A stretch of DNA of 64,000 bases from Bacillus sp. MM2020_1 (GCA_011250595.1 JAANMP010000014.1:40528-104527); one strand, 5' to 3'; numbered from the stretch's first letter, positions 15,758 to 25,063 are shown. Made by a program: numbers and translations. The notes: a model not told the origin generated them from the sequence alone.

Positions 15758-16414
15758 TTACTCTTTAATTTCCAATCCTAACAACCTCGCAAAACCAATC
15801 GCCTGATCTGCAGAAACTATGCACCCGGCTACACTATCTAGTGATAGGTTTAGGTGGTTAAATTTACAGGTGCTGAGGTCTACTCCCTTAAGTGTGGTTC
15901 CTGTAAAATTCGCATCCTCGAGATCACACTCTTTAAACCCTAATTTATTAAGCTTTGTTTCGTAAAAATCTGCACTGCGAAGGGAACAATTTTCAAACCT
16001 CATTTCCTTCAAATCGGCATATCCAAACGAGCCCATATTTAGATTACAATTTTCAAATAAGACATTTCTTAGCGCAGCATCCGCAAGATTTAATCCTAAT
16101 AGTTTGCAATCCCGAAACTCGACACGGTGGATGATTCCATCAGTAAAATCCACATTGGACAAGTCGCACCGTTCAAAAATAACATCGGTTAATTGAACAA
16201 AGCGAAATGATCCATCTAGAAAGGTAACATTTCTAAACACAACCTCTTCAAATCTTACCTTTTCAACCTCCTCTTGTGAAATTGAACAGTCGCTAATAAG
16301 CGCCATGTTAATATATGAATCTTCTCTTTCATTATAATCAAAGGGAGTTAACTCGGTTGGAATTTTTGGTTTTTGAACTTTAAGCTTCTGACTCAAATGG
16401 ATCATCCTTTTCAA
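15758..16414 (-). CDS. Pentapeptide repeat protein, Qnr/MfpA-like
   Basis: From about residue 53 to 190 the protein is built of A/C/S/T-D/N-L/F-x-x pentapeptides (for example CDLSN VDFTD, CNLNM GSFGY ADLKE), which predicts a right-handed beta-helix. Length (218 or 215 residues) and the C-terminal end after the helix (ADQAIGFARLLGLEI) resemble Qnr and MfpA, DNA-mimic proteins that protect gyrase from quinolones and toxins. The start is either TTG 16414 or ATG 16405; neither has a well-placed ribosome site. Gyrase protection is inferred from architecture; many pentapeptide proteins have no known function. It is divergent from plsY and has its own terminator. Confidence 0.8.
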   Translation of the reverse strand: MKRMIHLSQKLKVQKPKIPTELTPFDYNEREDSYINMALISDCSISQEEVEKVRFEEVVFRNVTFLDGSFRFVQLTDVIFERCDLSNVDFTDGIIHRVEFRDCKLLGLNLADAALRNVLFENCNLNMGSFGYADLKEMRFENCSLRSADFYETKLNKLGFKECDLEDANFTGTTLKGVDLSTCKFNHLNLSLDSVAGCIVSADQAIGFARLLGLEIKE

Positions 16415-16557
16415 GAGATAATGTCGTTCATCATGTGCTGTGTGTATGTCTTTTAGTAATTATATCGGGAGAATTCAACAAAATAATACCACTGAACTGT
16501 GATAGAATCTATAAATAATACGAATTTACTAAAAGAATAGATAGGGGGATGGCGCTT

Positions 16558-17178
16558 ATGTTCTGGCTGTTGATTCTAGCTTCCTATATAATTGGAAGCG
16601 TTCCCACAGCATTAATCGTGGGCAAGTTGGTCTTTGGGGTCGATATCAGAGATCATGGCAGTAAAAATCCTGGTGCGACCAATACTTTGAGGGTTCTCGG
16701 TAAGAAGTCAGCTATTTTCGTATTGATCATAGACCTTGCCAAAGGCTCCTTGGCAGCCTACCTGCCCATTTACCTCAACCTTGATGCAGAACCCCTTTAC
16801 TTTGGGTTAGCGGCTGTTGTTGGGCATTGCTTTCCGATTTTTGCAGGCTTTAAGGGTGGAAAAGCGATTGCCACCACCGCAGGGGCCTTATTAATCGTCA
16901 ATATTTATCTATTAGTTATCGCGTATGTTGCCTTCTTTTTAGTCATCTTTTTAACAAAGTATGTCTTTATTGGCTCCATCACGGTTGGCATTAGTATGCT
17001 CGTCTATTCTTTGATGTCTTCCAAATTAGAATTTGAACTTATCTTTACATTATTCTCGTTATTCCTAATTTATTTGCACCGCTCGAATATTCGTAATTTC
17101 ATTCTTGGTATTGAACCCAAAATCACCGATAAAAATTTGATTAACGATCGCATCCCTCCAAAGAACAGCAGCTTTTAA
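16558..17178 (+). CDS. plsY: Acyl-phosphate glycerol-3-phosphate acyltransferase
   Basis: Transfers an acyl group from acyl-phosphate to glycerol-3-phosphate, the first step of phospholipid synthesis, in the membrane. The 206-residue protein has five hydrophobic segments and the three family motifs: GSVPTALIVGK, GSKNPGATNTLRV and GHCFPIFAGFKGGKAIATTAG. ATG 16558 is preferred because AGGGGG lies nine bases upstream; the ATG at 16549 directly abuts that site. It stands alone between the divergent pentapeptide gene and repeat copy B. B. subtilis PlsY is similarly a single small membrane protein. Confidence 0.93.
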   Translation: MFWLLILASYIIGSVPTALIVGKLVFGVDIRDHGSKNPGATNTLRVLGKKSAIFVLIIDLAKGSLAAYLPIYLNLDAEPLYFGLAAVVGHCFPIFAGFKGGKAIATTAGALLIVNIYLLVIAYVAFFLVIFLTKYVFIGSITVGISMLVYSLMSSKLEFELIFTLFSLFLIYLHRSNIRNFILGIEPKITDKNLINDRIPPKNSSF

Positions 17179-17187
17179 AATAAGAAA

Positions 17188-17328
17188 AGCGCAAGCGCCC
17201 TGTTCAGCGGCGTATGGCCTGGAGCTCTCCAACTGAGATAAAGGAAACACGAAGAGCCGGAGGCGATTCGATGTTGACTTATCGTAGGGCGGAGAGCGAA
17301 GGACACTAGTAGCTAGGGCGCTGGAGCT
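17188..17328 (+). repeat. Structured interspersed repeat, copy B
   Basis: A 141-bp copy of the element seen at 12261 and 45470, between plsY and the convergent thioredoxin-like gene. It differs at paired positions: its outer stem is extended (AGCGCCCT with AGGGCGCT) and the inner stem reads TGGCCT with AGGACA, where the fourth pair changed from A-T to C-G. Confidence 0.85.
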
Positions 17329-17371
17329 GGACAATTTTCAAAGTCGAAATTTATACTTTCTTATCTACTGA

Positions 17372-17410
17372 ATAAAAGGATCCCAAGGCAGTAATACTAC
17401 CTTGGGATCC
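17372..17410 (-). terminator. Terminator of the thioredoxin-like gene
   Basis: GGATCCCAAGG pairs with CCTTGGGATCC; on the minus strand the stem is followed by TTTTATT. It begins six bases past the stop. Confidence 0.85.
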
Positions 17411-17416
17411 TCTTCT

Positions 17417-17977
17417 TTATTTTATAAGTGTTGCCAAGATACTAGTGGCAACGGTTTGCCATATCGCGGCATCTGTTTGGTAGGTTGCTCTTAGACTCTT
17501 AAACAAATCCGTTTGTTTTGCTTGGAAATCTTCGGCGTCCTTATCCGGTAAAGTTGCACGCTTTTCCATTACAAAAGCCTGCATTTCCGGTGCTCTTGGT
17601 CCCCAAACACCGACTTCATTTCCTTCTTCGTTGATAAAAATAAAAATCGGAATGGCTCTCGATGTGCCGTTGGTTAAATATTGGTCCATTAACTCCAGAT
17701 TTGAATCGCGGAGCACGAAACGGACTTCGATTCCGGCAACTTCGGCTATTCTCATCAAAATAGGGTTATTGAGCATCGCATCCCCACACCAATCCTCAGA
17801 TAGAACAATCGCTCGTAATTGTTGCGGTCTTAACGCCTCGAGCTTATTTTTGTCTTCGTCCGTTAAGGTAAATTGCTTATAAATTGTAAGCATTTCCTCT
17901 TTATTGGTGGTCATTGCGTTTATGTACCCATCCACAGTCAGCCCTTTTTGAAACCATTGATTTAAATCCATCTCCAT
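17417..17977 (-). CDS. Thioredoxin-like family protein
   Basis: A 186-residue protein of the thioredoxin fold, of the group in which the active site is reduced. The active-site segment reads SEDWCGDAMLN with a single cysteine (Cys64) instead of CxxC, so it cannot act as a classical dithiol oxidoreductase; a monothiol or binding role is more likely. The cis-proline region is seen at SRAIPIFIFI. The start is ATG 17977 with AAGGGGTG upstream. No function can be assigned beyond the fold. It stands as a single gene with its own terminator. Confidence 0.8.
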   Translation of the reverse strand: MEMDLNQWFQKGLTVDGYINAMTTNKEEMLTIYKQFTLTDEDKNKLEALRPQQLRAIVLSEDWCGDAMLNNPILMRIAEVAGIEVRFVLRDSNLELMDQYLTNGTSRAIPIFIFINEEGNEVGVWGPRAPEMQAFVMEKRATLPDKDAEDFQAKQTDLFKSLRATYQTDAAIWQTVATSILATLIK

Positions 17978-18198
17978 TTACACCCCTTCCATTTTCTTCA
18001 ATCATAGACTTTTCAACAACACGTGGCAATTGAACGGCTTATCTTGAAATGCCAATATTATTCTACAAGCCTTTTTTACTATAAATACAATAATAATATT
18101 TTACACTAGTAATAGTAATTTAAAGTTGATAGAATATTTTATATATAGGAAATATTATTAAAAGTATTTTCTAAAATAACTTCAAGGGGAGGAAATAT

Positions 18199-19677
18199 AT
18201 GTCTAACGAGTCACTACAACTACTTTCCATTGGAATCTATATTGCCGCGATGCTTTTTATCGGCTGGTATTCCTATCGAAAGACTAGCAATCTTACGGAT
18301 TACATGCTTGGGGGAAGGTCTTTAGGACCTGCTGTAACCGCGTTAAGTGCCGGGGCTGCTGATATGAGCGGCTGGCTGTTAATGGGCTTACCTGGGGGAA
18401 TTTATGTAACCGGTTTAGCCGATGCGTGGATCGCCGTCGGTTTAACGATTGGTGCTTACCTTAACTGGTTATTAGTCGCACCGCGCTTACGTTCATATAC
18501 TCAAGTTGCCAATGATTCCATCACGATTCCAAGCTATCTTGAGAACCGTTTTAAAGACAACACAAAACTACTCCGTATTGTTTCAGGCATTGTTATTCTT
18601 ATCTTTTTTACTTTCTATGTTTCTTCAGGAATGGTTTCTGGAGCGGTCTTTTTTGAGAGCTCGTTTGGCACGAGTTACCATACGGGGCTGTTTATTGTTG
18701 GCGGTGTCGTCGTTGCCTACACCTTATTTGGTGGATTCCTGGCGGTAAGTTATACAGACTTTATTCAAGGATTAATGATGCTGATTGCTCTAGCACTTGT
18801 TCCCGCCATTGGAATCTTTCACACGGGTGGTCCCGCAGAAACGTTTGAAACGATTCGGGCAATTGATCCTACTAAAATGGACTTATTAAAAGGGACAACC
18901 TTTTTAGGAATCGTTTCAGCCATGGCGTGGGGACTTGGCTATTTTGGCCAGCCGCATATTATTGTAAGATTTATGGCAATCAAAACGATTAAAGAAACAA
19001 AAAGTGCCCGTCGCATTGGAATGGGCTGGATGATTATCTCACTAATCGGTACGATTTTTACAGGATTTATCGGAATTGCATTTTTTCACAATAATCCGGA
19101 GCATGTATTAAAGAATCCGGAAGCCGTATTTATAGAATTAAGTCAGATTTTATTCCATCCTCTTTTCGCTGGATTTGCTTTGGCTGCCATTCTTGCAGCG
19201 ATTATGAGTACGATTTCTTCCCAATTAATCGTAACTTCCAGTGCACTTGTCGAGGATTTATACAAAATGGTGATGAACAAAAATGCGAAGGATAAACAAC
19301 TGGTCTTTTTAGGGAGAATGGCCGTTCTTCTCGTTGCTGTTATTGCTGCTGCTCTTGCTTTCAAGCAAAATAGTACCATATTAGACCTTGTTGCCTATGC
19401 ATGGGCAGGCTTTGGGGCTTCTTTCGGACCAATTATCTTGCTCAGCTTATTCTGGAAAAAGATTACGAATTGGGGCGCCCTTTTCGGGATGATCGTTGGT
19501 GCTGTTACGGTTATCGTTTGGAAAAATGTTGGACTTGGCGACACGCTTTATGAAATTGTTCCGGGCTTTGTCTTCAATCTAATTGTAGCGGTGGTTATCA
19601 GCTTAATCACTTATAAGAAAAATGATATGATCGAAAAGGAATTTAATGAAAGTGTTCGCCTTTTAAAAAATGAATAA
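18199..19677 (+). CDS. putP: Sodium/proline symporter
   Basis: Sodium-coupled proline uptake carrier (SSS family). The 492-residue protein has about 13 membrane helices and the family signatures LGGRSLGPAVTALSAGAADMSGWLLMGLPG and the GFGGFLAVSYTD-like stretch TLFGGFLAVSYTDFIQG. It is close to B. subtilis PutP and OpuE, which share most motifs, so catabolic uptake and osmoprotection cannot be told apart from sequence; its B. subtilis neighbour near gatCAB is opuE. A strong AGGGGAGG site precedes ATG. The 5' region (17978-18198) is very AT-rich. The P5C dehydrogenase gene rocA is elsewhere in the window (37397), and no proline dehydrogenase gene was seen. Confidence 0.92.
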   Translation: MSNESLQLLSIGIYIAAMLFIGWYSYRKTSNLTDYMLGGRSLGPAVTALSAGAADMSGWLLMGLPGGIYVTGLADAWIAVGLTIGAYLNWLLVAPRLRSYTQVANDSITIPSYLENRFKDNTKLLRIVSGIVILIFFTFYVSSGMVSGAVFFESSFGTSYHTGLFIVGGVVVAYTLFGGFLAVSYTDFIQGLMMLIALALVPAIGIFHTGGPAETFETIRAIDPTKMDLLKGTTFLGIVSAMAWGLGYFGQPHIIVRFMAIKTIKETKSARRIGMGWMIISLIGTIFTGFIGIAFFHNNPEHVLKNPEAVFIELSQILFHPLFAGFALAAILAAIMSTISSQLIVTSSALVEDLYKMVMNKNAKDKQLVFLGRMAVLLVAVIAAALAFKQNSTILDLVAYAWAGFGASFGPIILLSLFWKKITNWGALFGMIVGAVTVIVWKNVGLGDTLYEIVPGFVFNLIVAVVISLITYKKNDMIEKEFNESVRLLKNE

Positions 19678-19685
19678 CATGATTA

Positions 19686-19716
19686 ACGCTCGGATCCCGA
19701 TGATCCGAGCGTTGTT
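19686..19716 (+). terminator. Terminator of the proline symporter gene
   Basis: ACGCTCGGATC pairs with GATCCGAGCGT and is followed by TGTTTATCTTT on the plus strand, nine bases after the stop. Confidence 0.85.
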
Positions 19717-19721
19717 TATCT

Positions 19722-20261
19722 TTATAACGTTTCAAGCATGGTTGATAGTTTGATGACAGTTTTCCAATTACGTACAGTCGCCTGAACACCTAGCTTTGGA
19801 AGCTGTGTTGCTAGCTTTGAATCGAGAATACTTTGCCGTAAAAAAAGATAGACTTCTTTTCCCCTAATAACGCATTCGTCCGGGGCGCCTTCATAGGTAC
19901 GTAAAAGGTCTAATTTCTCCTGGGAGGGCTCGTCAGCTAAAAAGGCTAATTGGATACTCTCGCCTTCCTTTAGCAAATCCACCCGGTAGGGGCAGTCACG
20001 GATCATCTGCTCGTATTCCTCTGCTGTTCTTAAAATCACAGGGACCGGAAAACCAAAGGTCTTGCTAATTTCATCCTCTAAGCGTTTGCTTATTATTTGG
20101 GGGGCCTCGTCTTTTGCTTCAAACAACACATTGCCACTTTGAATATATGTTTTCACTTTTTCTAACCCCATTGATTCTAATAGACTTTTTAAGTCTGCCA
20201 TTTTTATCCGGTTATGTTTGCCAACGTTGATGCCTCGTAACAGTGCAATATAAATTGTCAT
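19722..20261 (-). CDS. DUF1697 family protein
   Basis: A 179-residue protein with the family opening IALLRGINVGKHNRIKMADLK and the segment TYIQSGNVLFEA. The family is widespread in bacteria and of unknown function; structures are described as ferredoxin-like folds. It is a single gene convergent with the symporter and divergent from the VOC gene. No signal peptide, membrane segment or catalytic motif is evident. Confidence 0.85.
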   Translation of the reverse strand: MTIYIALLRGINVGKHNRIKMADLKSLLESMGLEKVKTYIQSGNVLFEAKDEAPQIISKRLEDEISKTFGFPVPVILRTAEEYEQMIRDCPYRVDLLKEGESIQLAFLADEPSQEKLDLLRTYEGAPDECVIRGKEVYLFLRQSILDSKLATQLPKLGVQATVRNWKTVIKLSTMLETL

Positions 20262-20416
20262 CCGTGTACCTCACTTTATGTATACTTACCTATATAAAAT
20301 CTTACCACTTTATAGTTGATTTAAACTATGATAATCGATTATCTATGAGTGAGAAGGAGAATACTAATTTTTTAGAGAAGAGCACTAAATAATAATTTTT
20401 ACGGAGGGATTTATTT

Positions 20417-20848
20417 ATGGTTCCACAAAGAGTTAGTCTGATTACTATCGGTGCATATGATTTACCGGTTCTTAGGGGATTTTATCAAGCTTTGGGATGG
20501 GAAGAGACTGAATTAAGCTCGGACCAATACGCTGTCTTTAAAACGGCGGGCGTCCTGCTCTCTTTATTTCCGATTGCAGATTTAGCAAAGGATGCCGGCA
20601 TTGAATTTACCAATCCTCCCGGGACCTTTCATGGTGTAACCTTTGCTATAAACGTGGGGCAGCCGGAACAAGTTGACTCAACAATTGAAAGCATCCGCAC
20701 CACAGGGGCGAAAATTTTAAGAGAGCCTAGTGATGCCTTTTGGGGCGGACGCACGGCCTATTTTGCCGACCCCGAAAATAATCTCTGGGAAGTTGCTTGG
20801 AATCCTTCGGCCATTTTTGATGAGCGCGGTGCGATGACTTCTTTTTAA
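20417..20848 (+). CDS. VOC superfamily (glyoxalase/bleomycin-resistance-like) protein
   Basis: A 143-residue protein with the paired beta-alpha-beta-beta-beta units of the vicinal oxygen chelate fold. It opens RVSLITIGAYDLPVLRGFYQALGWEE and ends AYFADPENNLWEVAWNPS, where the acidic residue in LWEVAW is the usual metal ligand position. The substrate cannot be told: glyoxalase, dioxygenase and antibiotic-binding members look alike. It has a clear AGGGA site and its own terminator. Confidence 0.85.
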   Translation: MVPQRVSLITIGAYDLPVLRGFYQALGWEETELSSDQYAVFKTAGVLLSLFPIADLAKDAGIEFTNPPGTFHGVTFAINVGQPEQVDSTIESIRTTGAKILREPSDAFWGGRTAYFADPENNLWEVAWNPSAIFDERGAMTSF

Positions 20849-20852
20849 ATAC

Positions 20853-20890
20853 AAAGAGGGTGTCTAGGAAATTAAAGATACCCTCTTTTT
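20853..20890 (+). terminator. Terminator of the VOC gene
   Basis: AAAGAGGGTGTCT pairs with AGATACCCTCTTT and is followed by TTTT, five bases after the stop. Confidence 0.85.
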
Positions 20891-21122
20891 GGCGTCTTTT
20901 TCACAGAAAAAGAAGATGATTTTTATAAAAAGTTGTTTATAAATATTTTTTTAATAGATTTTCGCCTCTCTTCTCGATTTATTGGACCTCTTTAACTATT
21001 AATTGTGAAACGGCCAGCTTTTTTTGTGAAAAACCTGATTTTATTTGCTAATCCACTTATGTCTACGAATAACCTAGGGATTTCTTCTAGGAAAAGTAAC
21101 TCTAGGAGCTCCCCTCATTTTT

Positions 21123-21213
21123 TATCAGCGGTTTTGAGGGCTTTATCAGCGCATTTGGCCAGTTTATCAGCGAATCTCACAGTATATCAGCGAAAAACTT
21201 GATTTTATCAGCG
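21123..21213 (+). repeat. TATCAGCG array with 21-bp period
   Basis: TATCAGCG starts at 21123, 21144, 21165, 21185 and 21206. The spacings are 21, 21, 20 and 21 bp, close to two helical turns; the bases between the copies are not conserved. Confidence 0.85.
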
Positions 21214-21297
21214 TATCGTAAAATGGACAATTAAAGCATGCTCATATTTAGCTGTGTTCTTTTCCATACCCTGACAATTTTCTTCAAAATATGGAAC

Positions 21298-21315
21298 TAA
21301 TCAAACGTTTGATTA
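21298..21315. promoter_or_regulatory. Operator-like palindrome 1
   Basis: TAATCAAACGTTTGATTA, a perfect 18-bp palindrome of the size bound by TetR-family dimers. It is far from any gene start. Confidence 0.55.
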
Positions 21316-21448
21316 AAACTCGTATCAGTCCTGGTAAATCAACGTTTTTCTCTGTAATCATATAAATAGTTTGTCGGTAATTGGGGCGGCTTAGCCACCC
21401 AATCACCTTCTTTCCCTTTAAATTCACATCTTTCGACCAACTGCAAAC

Positions 21449-21466
21449 TAATTAAACGTTTAATTA
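21449..21466. promoter_or_regulatory. Operator-like palindrome 2
   Basis: TAATTAAACGTTTAATTA, perfect, with symmetric changes relative to palindrome 1 (C to T and the matching G to A), which points to selection on dyad symmetry. Confidence 0.55.
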
Positions 21467-21546
21467 AATAGACTTTGTCCCCCTCTATATAAAGCTTTCC
21501 CACCAAAATGCTGTAAAAAGATTGTAGAATTTACACCCCTCGAAAA

Positions 21547-21570
21547 AACTAATCAAACGTTTGATTAGTT
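21547..21570. promoter_or_regulatory. Operator-like palindrome 3, followed by an orphan ribosome site
   Basis: The core TAATCAAACGTTTGATTA is extended symmetrically to 24 bp (outer bases AAC and GTT). AAGAAGGAGG follows at once on the plus strand, but no ATG, GTG or TTG lies at a usable distance leading into a real frame. Confidence 0.55.
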
Positions 21571-21731
21571 AAGAAGGAGGTCATATAAATAAAGGGTTTC
21601 CAGCCTACTTTGTGAAAATCATTTGTCGACCTATTCATATTTTTCCTCTATAAAAGACAAGAAACATGTCGATATTAGGATTTTCTTAGATGAATTCTTA
21701 CGGTTCGACAGGTTTCCCGATAATCCCTTAT

Positions 21732-21749
21732 TAACCAAACGTTTAATTA
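21732..21749. promoter_or_regulatory. Operator-like palindrome 4, imperfect
   Basis: TAACCAAACGTTTAATTA keeps the AAACGTTT core but has one unmatched arm position, so it may be decayed. Confidence 0.4.
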
Positions 21750-21825
21750 GATACATGATAACCCCTTTTAGCATAAGGATTTTTTCCCGGGAAATGGTGA
21801 AAACATTGTCGGAACACGCTCGTCA

Positions 21826-21858
21826 TAAAAAAGCTGGCAGAATTGACTCTGCCAGCTT
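21826..21858 (-). terminator. Terminator of gatCAB
   Basis: AAGCTGGCAGA pairs with TCTGCCAGCTT and is followed by TTTTTTATG on the minus strand, just past the gatB stop. Confidence 0.88.
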
Positions 21859-21863
21859 ATCTT

Positions 21864-23300
21864 TTAACGTTTTTGTAGTTCTTGCTGTAATAATTGATTG
21901 ACCATTTGTGGATTGGCCTGTCCCTTAGTCGCTTTCATTAATTGCCCCACTAAGAAACCAACCGCTTTATTTTTCCCATTCTTAAAATCGTCAATCGATT
22001 GCGGATTGGCATCCAACACCTCTGAGATAATTTTAAGAAGGGTTCCTTCATCGGATATCTGTACAAGCCCTTTGTCTTTGACAATTTGCTCAGCATCGCC
22101 GCCGTTTTCGATCAACTCTTTAAAAACAGTTTTAGCGATTTTTGAAGAAATTGTTCCGTTTTCAATTAGCTTAATCATGCTTGCAAGACCTTCTGGTGTT
22201 AAGGCAACTTGATGCAGTTCCTTTTGCTCCGCATTCAAGTAGGCGGAAACATCCCCCATGATCCAGTTCGAGGCTAACTTCGCATCGGCTCCACCATTAA
22301 CTGTAGCTTCAAAGAAATCAGCCATTTCTTTTGTAACAGTCAATACTTTTGCATCGTAAACAGGTAGTCCAAGTTCGTCAATATAACGCTTTTGACGCTG
22401 GTCCGGCAGTTCCGGGATTTCCGCACGAATGCGGGCTTTCCAGTCCTCATCAATGTACAAATCCATTAAATCCGGCTCCGGGAAGTAACGATAGTCATCA
22501 GATCCTTCTTTGACCCTCATCAATAGTGTTGCCCCAGTCGCTTCATCAAAGCGGCGCGTTTCTTGATCAATCGTTCCGCCCGCAGCTACTACCTCACGTT
22601 GACGCTTCTCTTCATATTCAAGACCTTTACGAACAAAATTGAAAGAGTTCAAGTTTTTCAATTCTGTCTTTGTACCGAATTCTTCTTGACCAACGGGTCG
22701 AATTGAAATATTGGCATCACAACGGAGTGAGCCTTCTTCCATTTTACAATCGGAAACGCCTGTATATTGGATAATCGATTTTAATTTTTCAAGATAAGCA
22801 TAGGCCTCATCAGGTGTGCGAATATCTGGTTCGGATACAATTTCAACAAGCGGAGTGCCTTGACGGTTGTAATCACATAGTGAATACCCTTTGCCATGGT
22901 TCAGCTTTCCTGCATCCTCTTCCAAATGAATTCTCGTAATCCCAATCCGCTTCGTGTAACCATTTACCTCAATATCAATATAGCCATGCTCCCCAATCGG
23001 CTTATCAAACTGAGAAATCTGATAGGCCTTGGGATTGTCCGGGTAAAAGTAGTTCTTCCGGTCAAACTTTGTATGGGTGGCAACCTCGCAATTAATCGCC
23101 ATGGCAGCCTTTATCCCGAATTCAACCGCCTTTTTATTTAGGACAGGTAAAACTCCCGGATAACCAAGGTCAACCACGCTTGTATTCGTATTCGGTTCCG
23201 CACCAAAATGATTAGGGCTCGCCGAGAAAATTTTTGATTCTGTTTTTAACTCAACATGGACCTCAAGTCCAATCACTGTTTCAAATTCCACGGTCTTCAC
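21864..23300 (-). CDS. gatB: Aspartyl/glutamyl-tRNA amidotransferase subunit B
   Basis: Binds the mischarged Glu-tRNA(Gln) (or Asp-tRNA(Asn)), phosphorylates the carboxylate and accepts ammonia channelled from GatA. The 478-residue protein begins [15 protein letters not shown] and has the [11 protein letters not shown] and the conserved EDAGK and [17 protein letters not shown] motifs, with the YqeY-like helical tail at the C-terminus (about 330-478). It is the third gene of gatCAB, three bases after gatA. Full length. Confidence 0.97.
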   Translation of the reverse strand: MKTVEFETVIGLEVHVELKTESKIFSASPNHFGAEPNTNTSVVDLGYPGVLPVLNKKAVEFGIKAAMAINCEVATHTKFDRKNYFYPDNPKAYQISQFDKPIGEHGYIDIEVNGYTKRIGITRIHLEEDAGKLNHGKGYSLCDYNRQGTPLVEIVSEPDIRTPDEAYAYLEKLKSIIQYTGVSDCKMEEGSLRCDANISIRPVGQEEFGTKTELKNLNSFNFVRKGLEYEEKRQREVVAAGGTIDQETRRFDEATGATLLMRVKEGSDDYRYFPEPDLMDLYIDEDWKARIRAEIPELPDQRQKRYIDELGLPVYDAKVLTVTKEMADFFEATVNGGADAKLASNWIMGDVSAYLNAEQKELHQVALTPEGLASMIKLIENGTISSKIAKTVFKELIENGGDAEQIVKDKGLVQISDEGTLLKIISEVLDANPQSIDDFKNGKNKAVGFLVGQLMKATKGQANPQMVNQLLQQELQKR

Positions 23301-23303
23301 CCC

Positions 23304-24761
23304 CTATAATCCAGGTTTCTGTTTATGATAGTCTGTTGCTTGCTCAAACGCATGGGCTGTCCGATAAATGGTTGCTTCATCAAAATACTTGCCAATGATT
23401 TGTAACCCTAACGGCAAGCCGCCATCAAAACCACACGGAACGGAAATTCCCGGTAAGCCCGCAAGGTTCAATGGAATGGTTAAGATATCATTGATGTACA
23501 TCGTTAACGGATCTTCGATTTTCTCACCAATTTTAAAAGCTGGTGTTGGTGTTGTTGGTCCAACAATTACATCAAATTTAGCAAAAACATTTTCATAGTC
23601 TTGTTTGATTAATGTCCTAACCTGTTGTGCCTTTTTATAATAGGCATCATAGTAACCAGAGCTTAGAGCAAACGTTCCAAGCATAATCCGGCGCTTAACT
23701 TCATCACCGAAGCCTTCTGCTCGTGACTTTTTATATAAATCGATTAATGTTTCAGCATCCTTTGAACGGTAACCGTAACGGACTCCATCGAAACGGGCTA
23801 GGTTTGCTGATGCTTCTGATGAAGAAAGCAAATAGTAGGCAGCAAGCGCATATTTCGAGTGTGGTAAGGAAACTTCTTCCCAAACGGCGCCGAGACCTTC
23901 GAGTACCTTTAGGGCATCTAAAACAGACTGGCGGACGGATTCGCTGACACCTTCACCAAGATACTCTTTTGGGACAGCAATTTTGAGTCCCTTTACATCG
24001 CCTGTTAAGGCACTAGCAAAGTTTGGAACGTCTACATTCGCTGAGGTTGAGTCCATTGGGTCAAGGCCGGAAATCGCTTGAAGCAGATAGGCATTGTCCT
24101 CAACCGTTCTTGTAATCGGTCCAATTTGATCAAGTGATGACGCAAAGGCAACGAGACCAAAGCGAGAAACGCGGCCATAGGTTGGCTTTAATCCTACAAC
24201 ACCACAAAAAGAAGCCGGCTGACGGATCGAACCGCCCGTATCAGAACCTAGAGAAAATAGGACTTCACCTGCTGCAACAGATGCTGCGGAGCCGCCTGAA
24301 GAACCACCGGGAACCGTCTCAAGATTCCATGGATTCCTTGTTGTTTGGAAATGAGAATTTTCGTTGGATGATCCCATTGCAAATTCATCCATATTTAATT
24401 TTCCAATTGTTATGGTTTCTGCCTGCTGAAGTTTCTGAACGACAGTGGCATCATAAATAGGATCAAAATTTTCAAGAATTTTACTCGCACAAGTTGTCCG
24501 CAGTCCTTTTGTCACCAAGTTATCTTTTAGACCAATCGGCATCCCAAATAGCAATCCTTTTGCGGAATCAGTGTTGAATTTCTCATCTAACGCTTTCGCT
24601 GATTGATGAGCTCGCTCTTCATCTAATGTTAAAAATGCCTGAACTTTGTCCTCGACTTGTCCGATTCGCTTGTATGATTCATCAACAAGATCAGATACTT
24701 TCAGTTCCTTTTTATGTAGCAATTCATGTAAGTCTGAAACTTTATAGTCAAATAAACTCAC
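23304..24761 (-). CDS. gatA: Aspartyl/glutamyl-tRNA amidotransferase subunit A
   Basis: Amidase subunit that frees ammonia from glutamine for the GatB reaction. The 485-residue protein has the amidase-signature catalytic triad: Lys79 ([10 protein letters not shown]), Ser154 and Ser178 within [15 protein letters not shown] and [15 protein letters not shown]. It is two bases downstream of gatC, so the three genes are surely co-transcribed. Bacteria such as B. subtilis lack glutaminyl-tRNA synthetase and depend on this complex for Gln-tRNA. Confidence 0.97.
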   Translation of the reverse strand: MSLFDYKVSDLHELLHKKELKVSDLVDESYKRIGQVEDKVQAFLTLDEERAHQSAKALDEKFNTDSAKGLLFGMPIGLKDNLVTKGLRTTCASKILENFDPIYDATVVQKLQQAETITIGKLNMDEFAMGSSNENSHFQTTRNPWNLETVPGGSSGGSAASVAAGEVLFSLGSDTGGSIRQPASFCGVVGLKPTYGRVSRFGLVAFASSLDQIGPITRTVEDNAYLLQAISGLDPMDSTSANVDVPNFASALTGDVKGLKIAVPKEYLGEGVSESVRQSVLDALKVLEGLGAVWEEVSLPHSKYALAAYYLLSSSEASANLARFDGVRYGYRSKDAETLIDLYKKSRAEGFGDEVKRRIMLGTFALSSGYYDAYYKKAQQVRTLIKQDYENVFAKFDVIVGPTTPTPAFKIGEKIEDPLTMYINDILTIPLNLAGLPGISVPCGFDGGLPLGLQIIGKYFDEATIYRTAHAFEQATDYHKQKPGL

Positions 24762-24763
24762 CG

Positions 24764-25063
24764 TTAATCCTCCTTCCCCATAATCGATGGTACTTTAATC
24801 TGGCCATCCTGATGCTCAGGTGCGTTTTTAAGTACATCATCTAGCGATAATCCTTGTTTGGCCTTATCTTCGCGTAAAACATTTTTCATATCCAGCACAT
24901 GGTATGTAGGCTCTACATTTTCCGTGTCCAATTCATTTAACTGCTCAGCAAAGGTAATAATTGCATCCAGCTGCTTAGTAAATTTTTCTGTTTCTTCTTC
25001 GGTAATTGCCAATCGTGCCAGATTGGCTACATGCTTAACCTGTTGATTTGAAATTCGTGACAT
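24764..25063 (-). CDS. gatC: Aspartyl/glutamyl-tRNA amidotransferase subunit C
   Basis: A 99-residue subunit that wraps around GatA and stabilises the complex. It begins with the family pattern [21 protein letters not shown] and ends with the extended segment that contains [20 protein letters not shown]. It is the first gene of gatCAB. Some 200 bp upstream hold no gene; no clear promoter was picked out. Confidence 0.96.
   Translation of the reverse strand: MSRISNQQVKHVANLARLAITEEETEKFTKQLDAIITFAEQLNELDTENVEPTYHVLDMKNVLREDKAKQGLSLDDVLKNAPEHQDGQIKVPSIMGKED

Larger units (their letters stand above)
20891..21825. other. Gene-free kilobase with operator-like and tandem repeats
   Basis: Between the VOC gene and the convergent end of gatB no frame has a ribosome site or protein-like composition. 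The stretch holds five TATCAGCG copies at 20-21 bp spacing, four AAACGTTT-centred palindromes, and an orphan AAGGAGG with no start codon after it (21572-21580). In B. subtilis yerO (TetR-type regulator) and swrC lie downstream of gatB; this may be the remnant of their promoter region. Confidence 0.6.

Noticed and set aside
17065..17334. 89-residue minus-strand frame across repeat copy B
   Set aside because: Reads through the structured repeat and the 3' end of plsY on the opposite strand; a similar frame occurs at copy C, which shows it is a property of the repeat.
21005..21202. 65-residue plus-strand frame over the TATCAGCG array
   Set aside because: Serine- and leucine-rich low-complexity reading of repeat DNA with no ribosome site.
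21123..21213. CRISPR array in the TATCAGCG region
   Set aside because: The repeated word is only 8 bp, spacers are 12-13 bp and there are no cas genes.
21623..21901. 92-residue plus-strand frame running into the end of gatB
   Set aside because: No ribosome site at its start, crosses the gatB terminator and coding end, and its composition is not protein-like.
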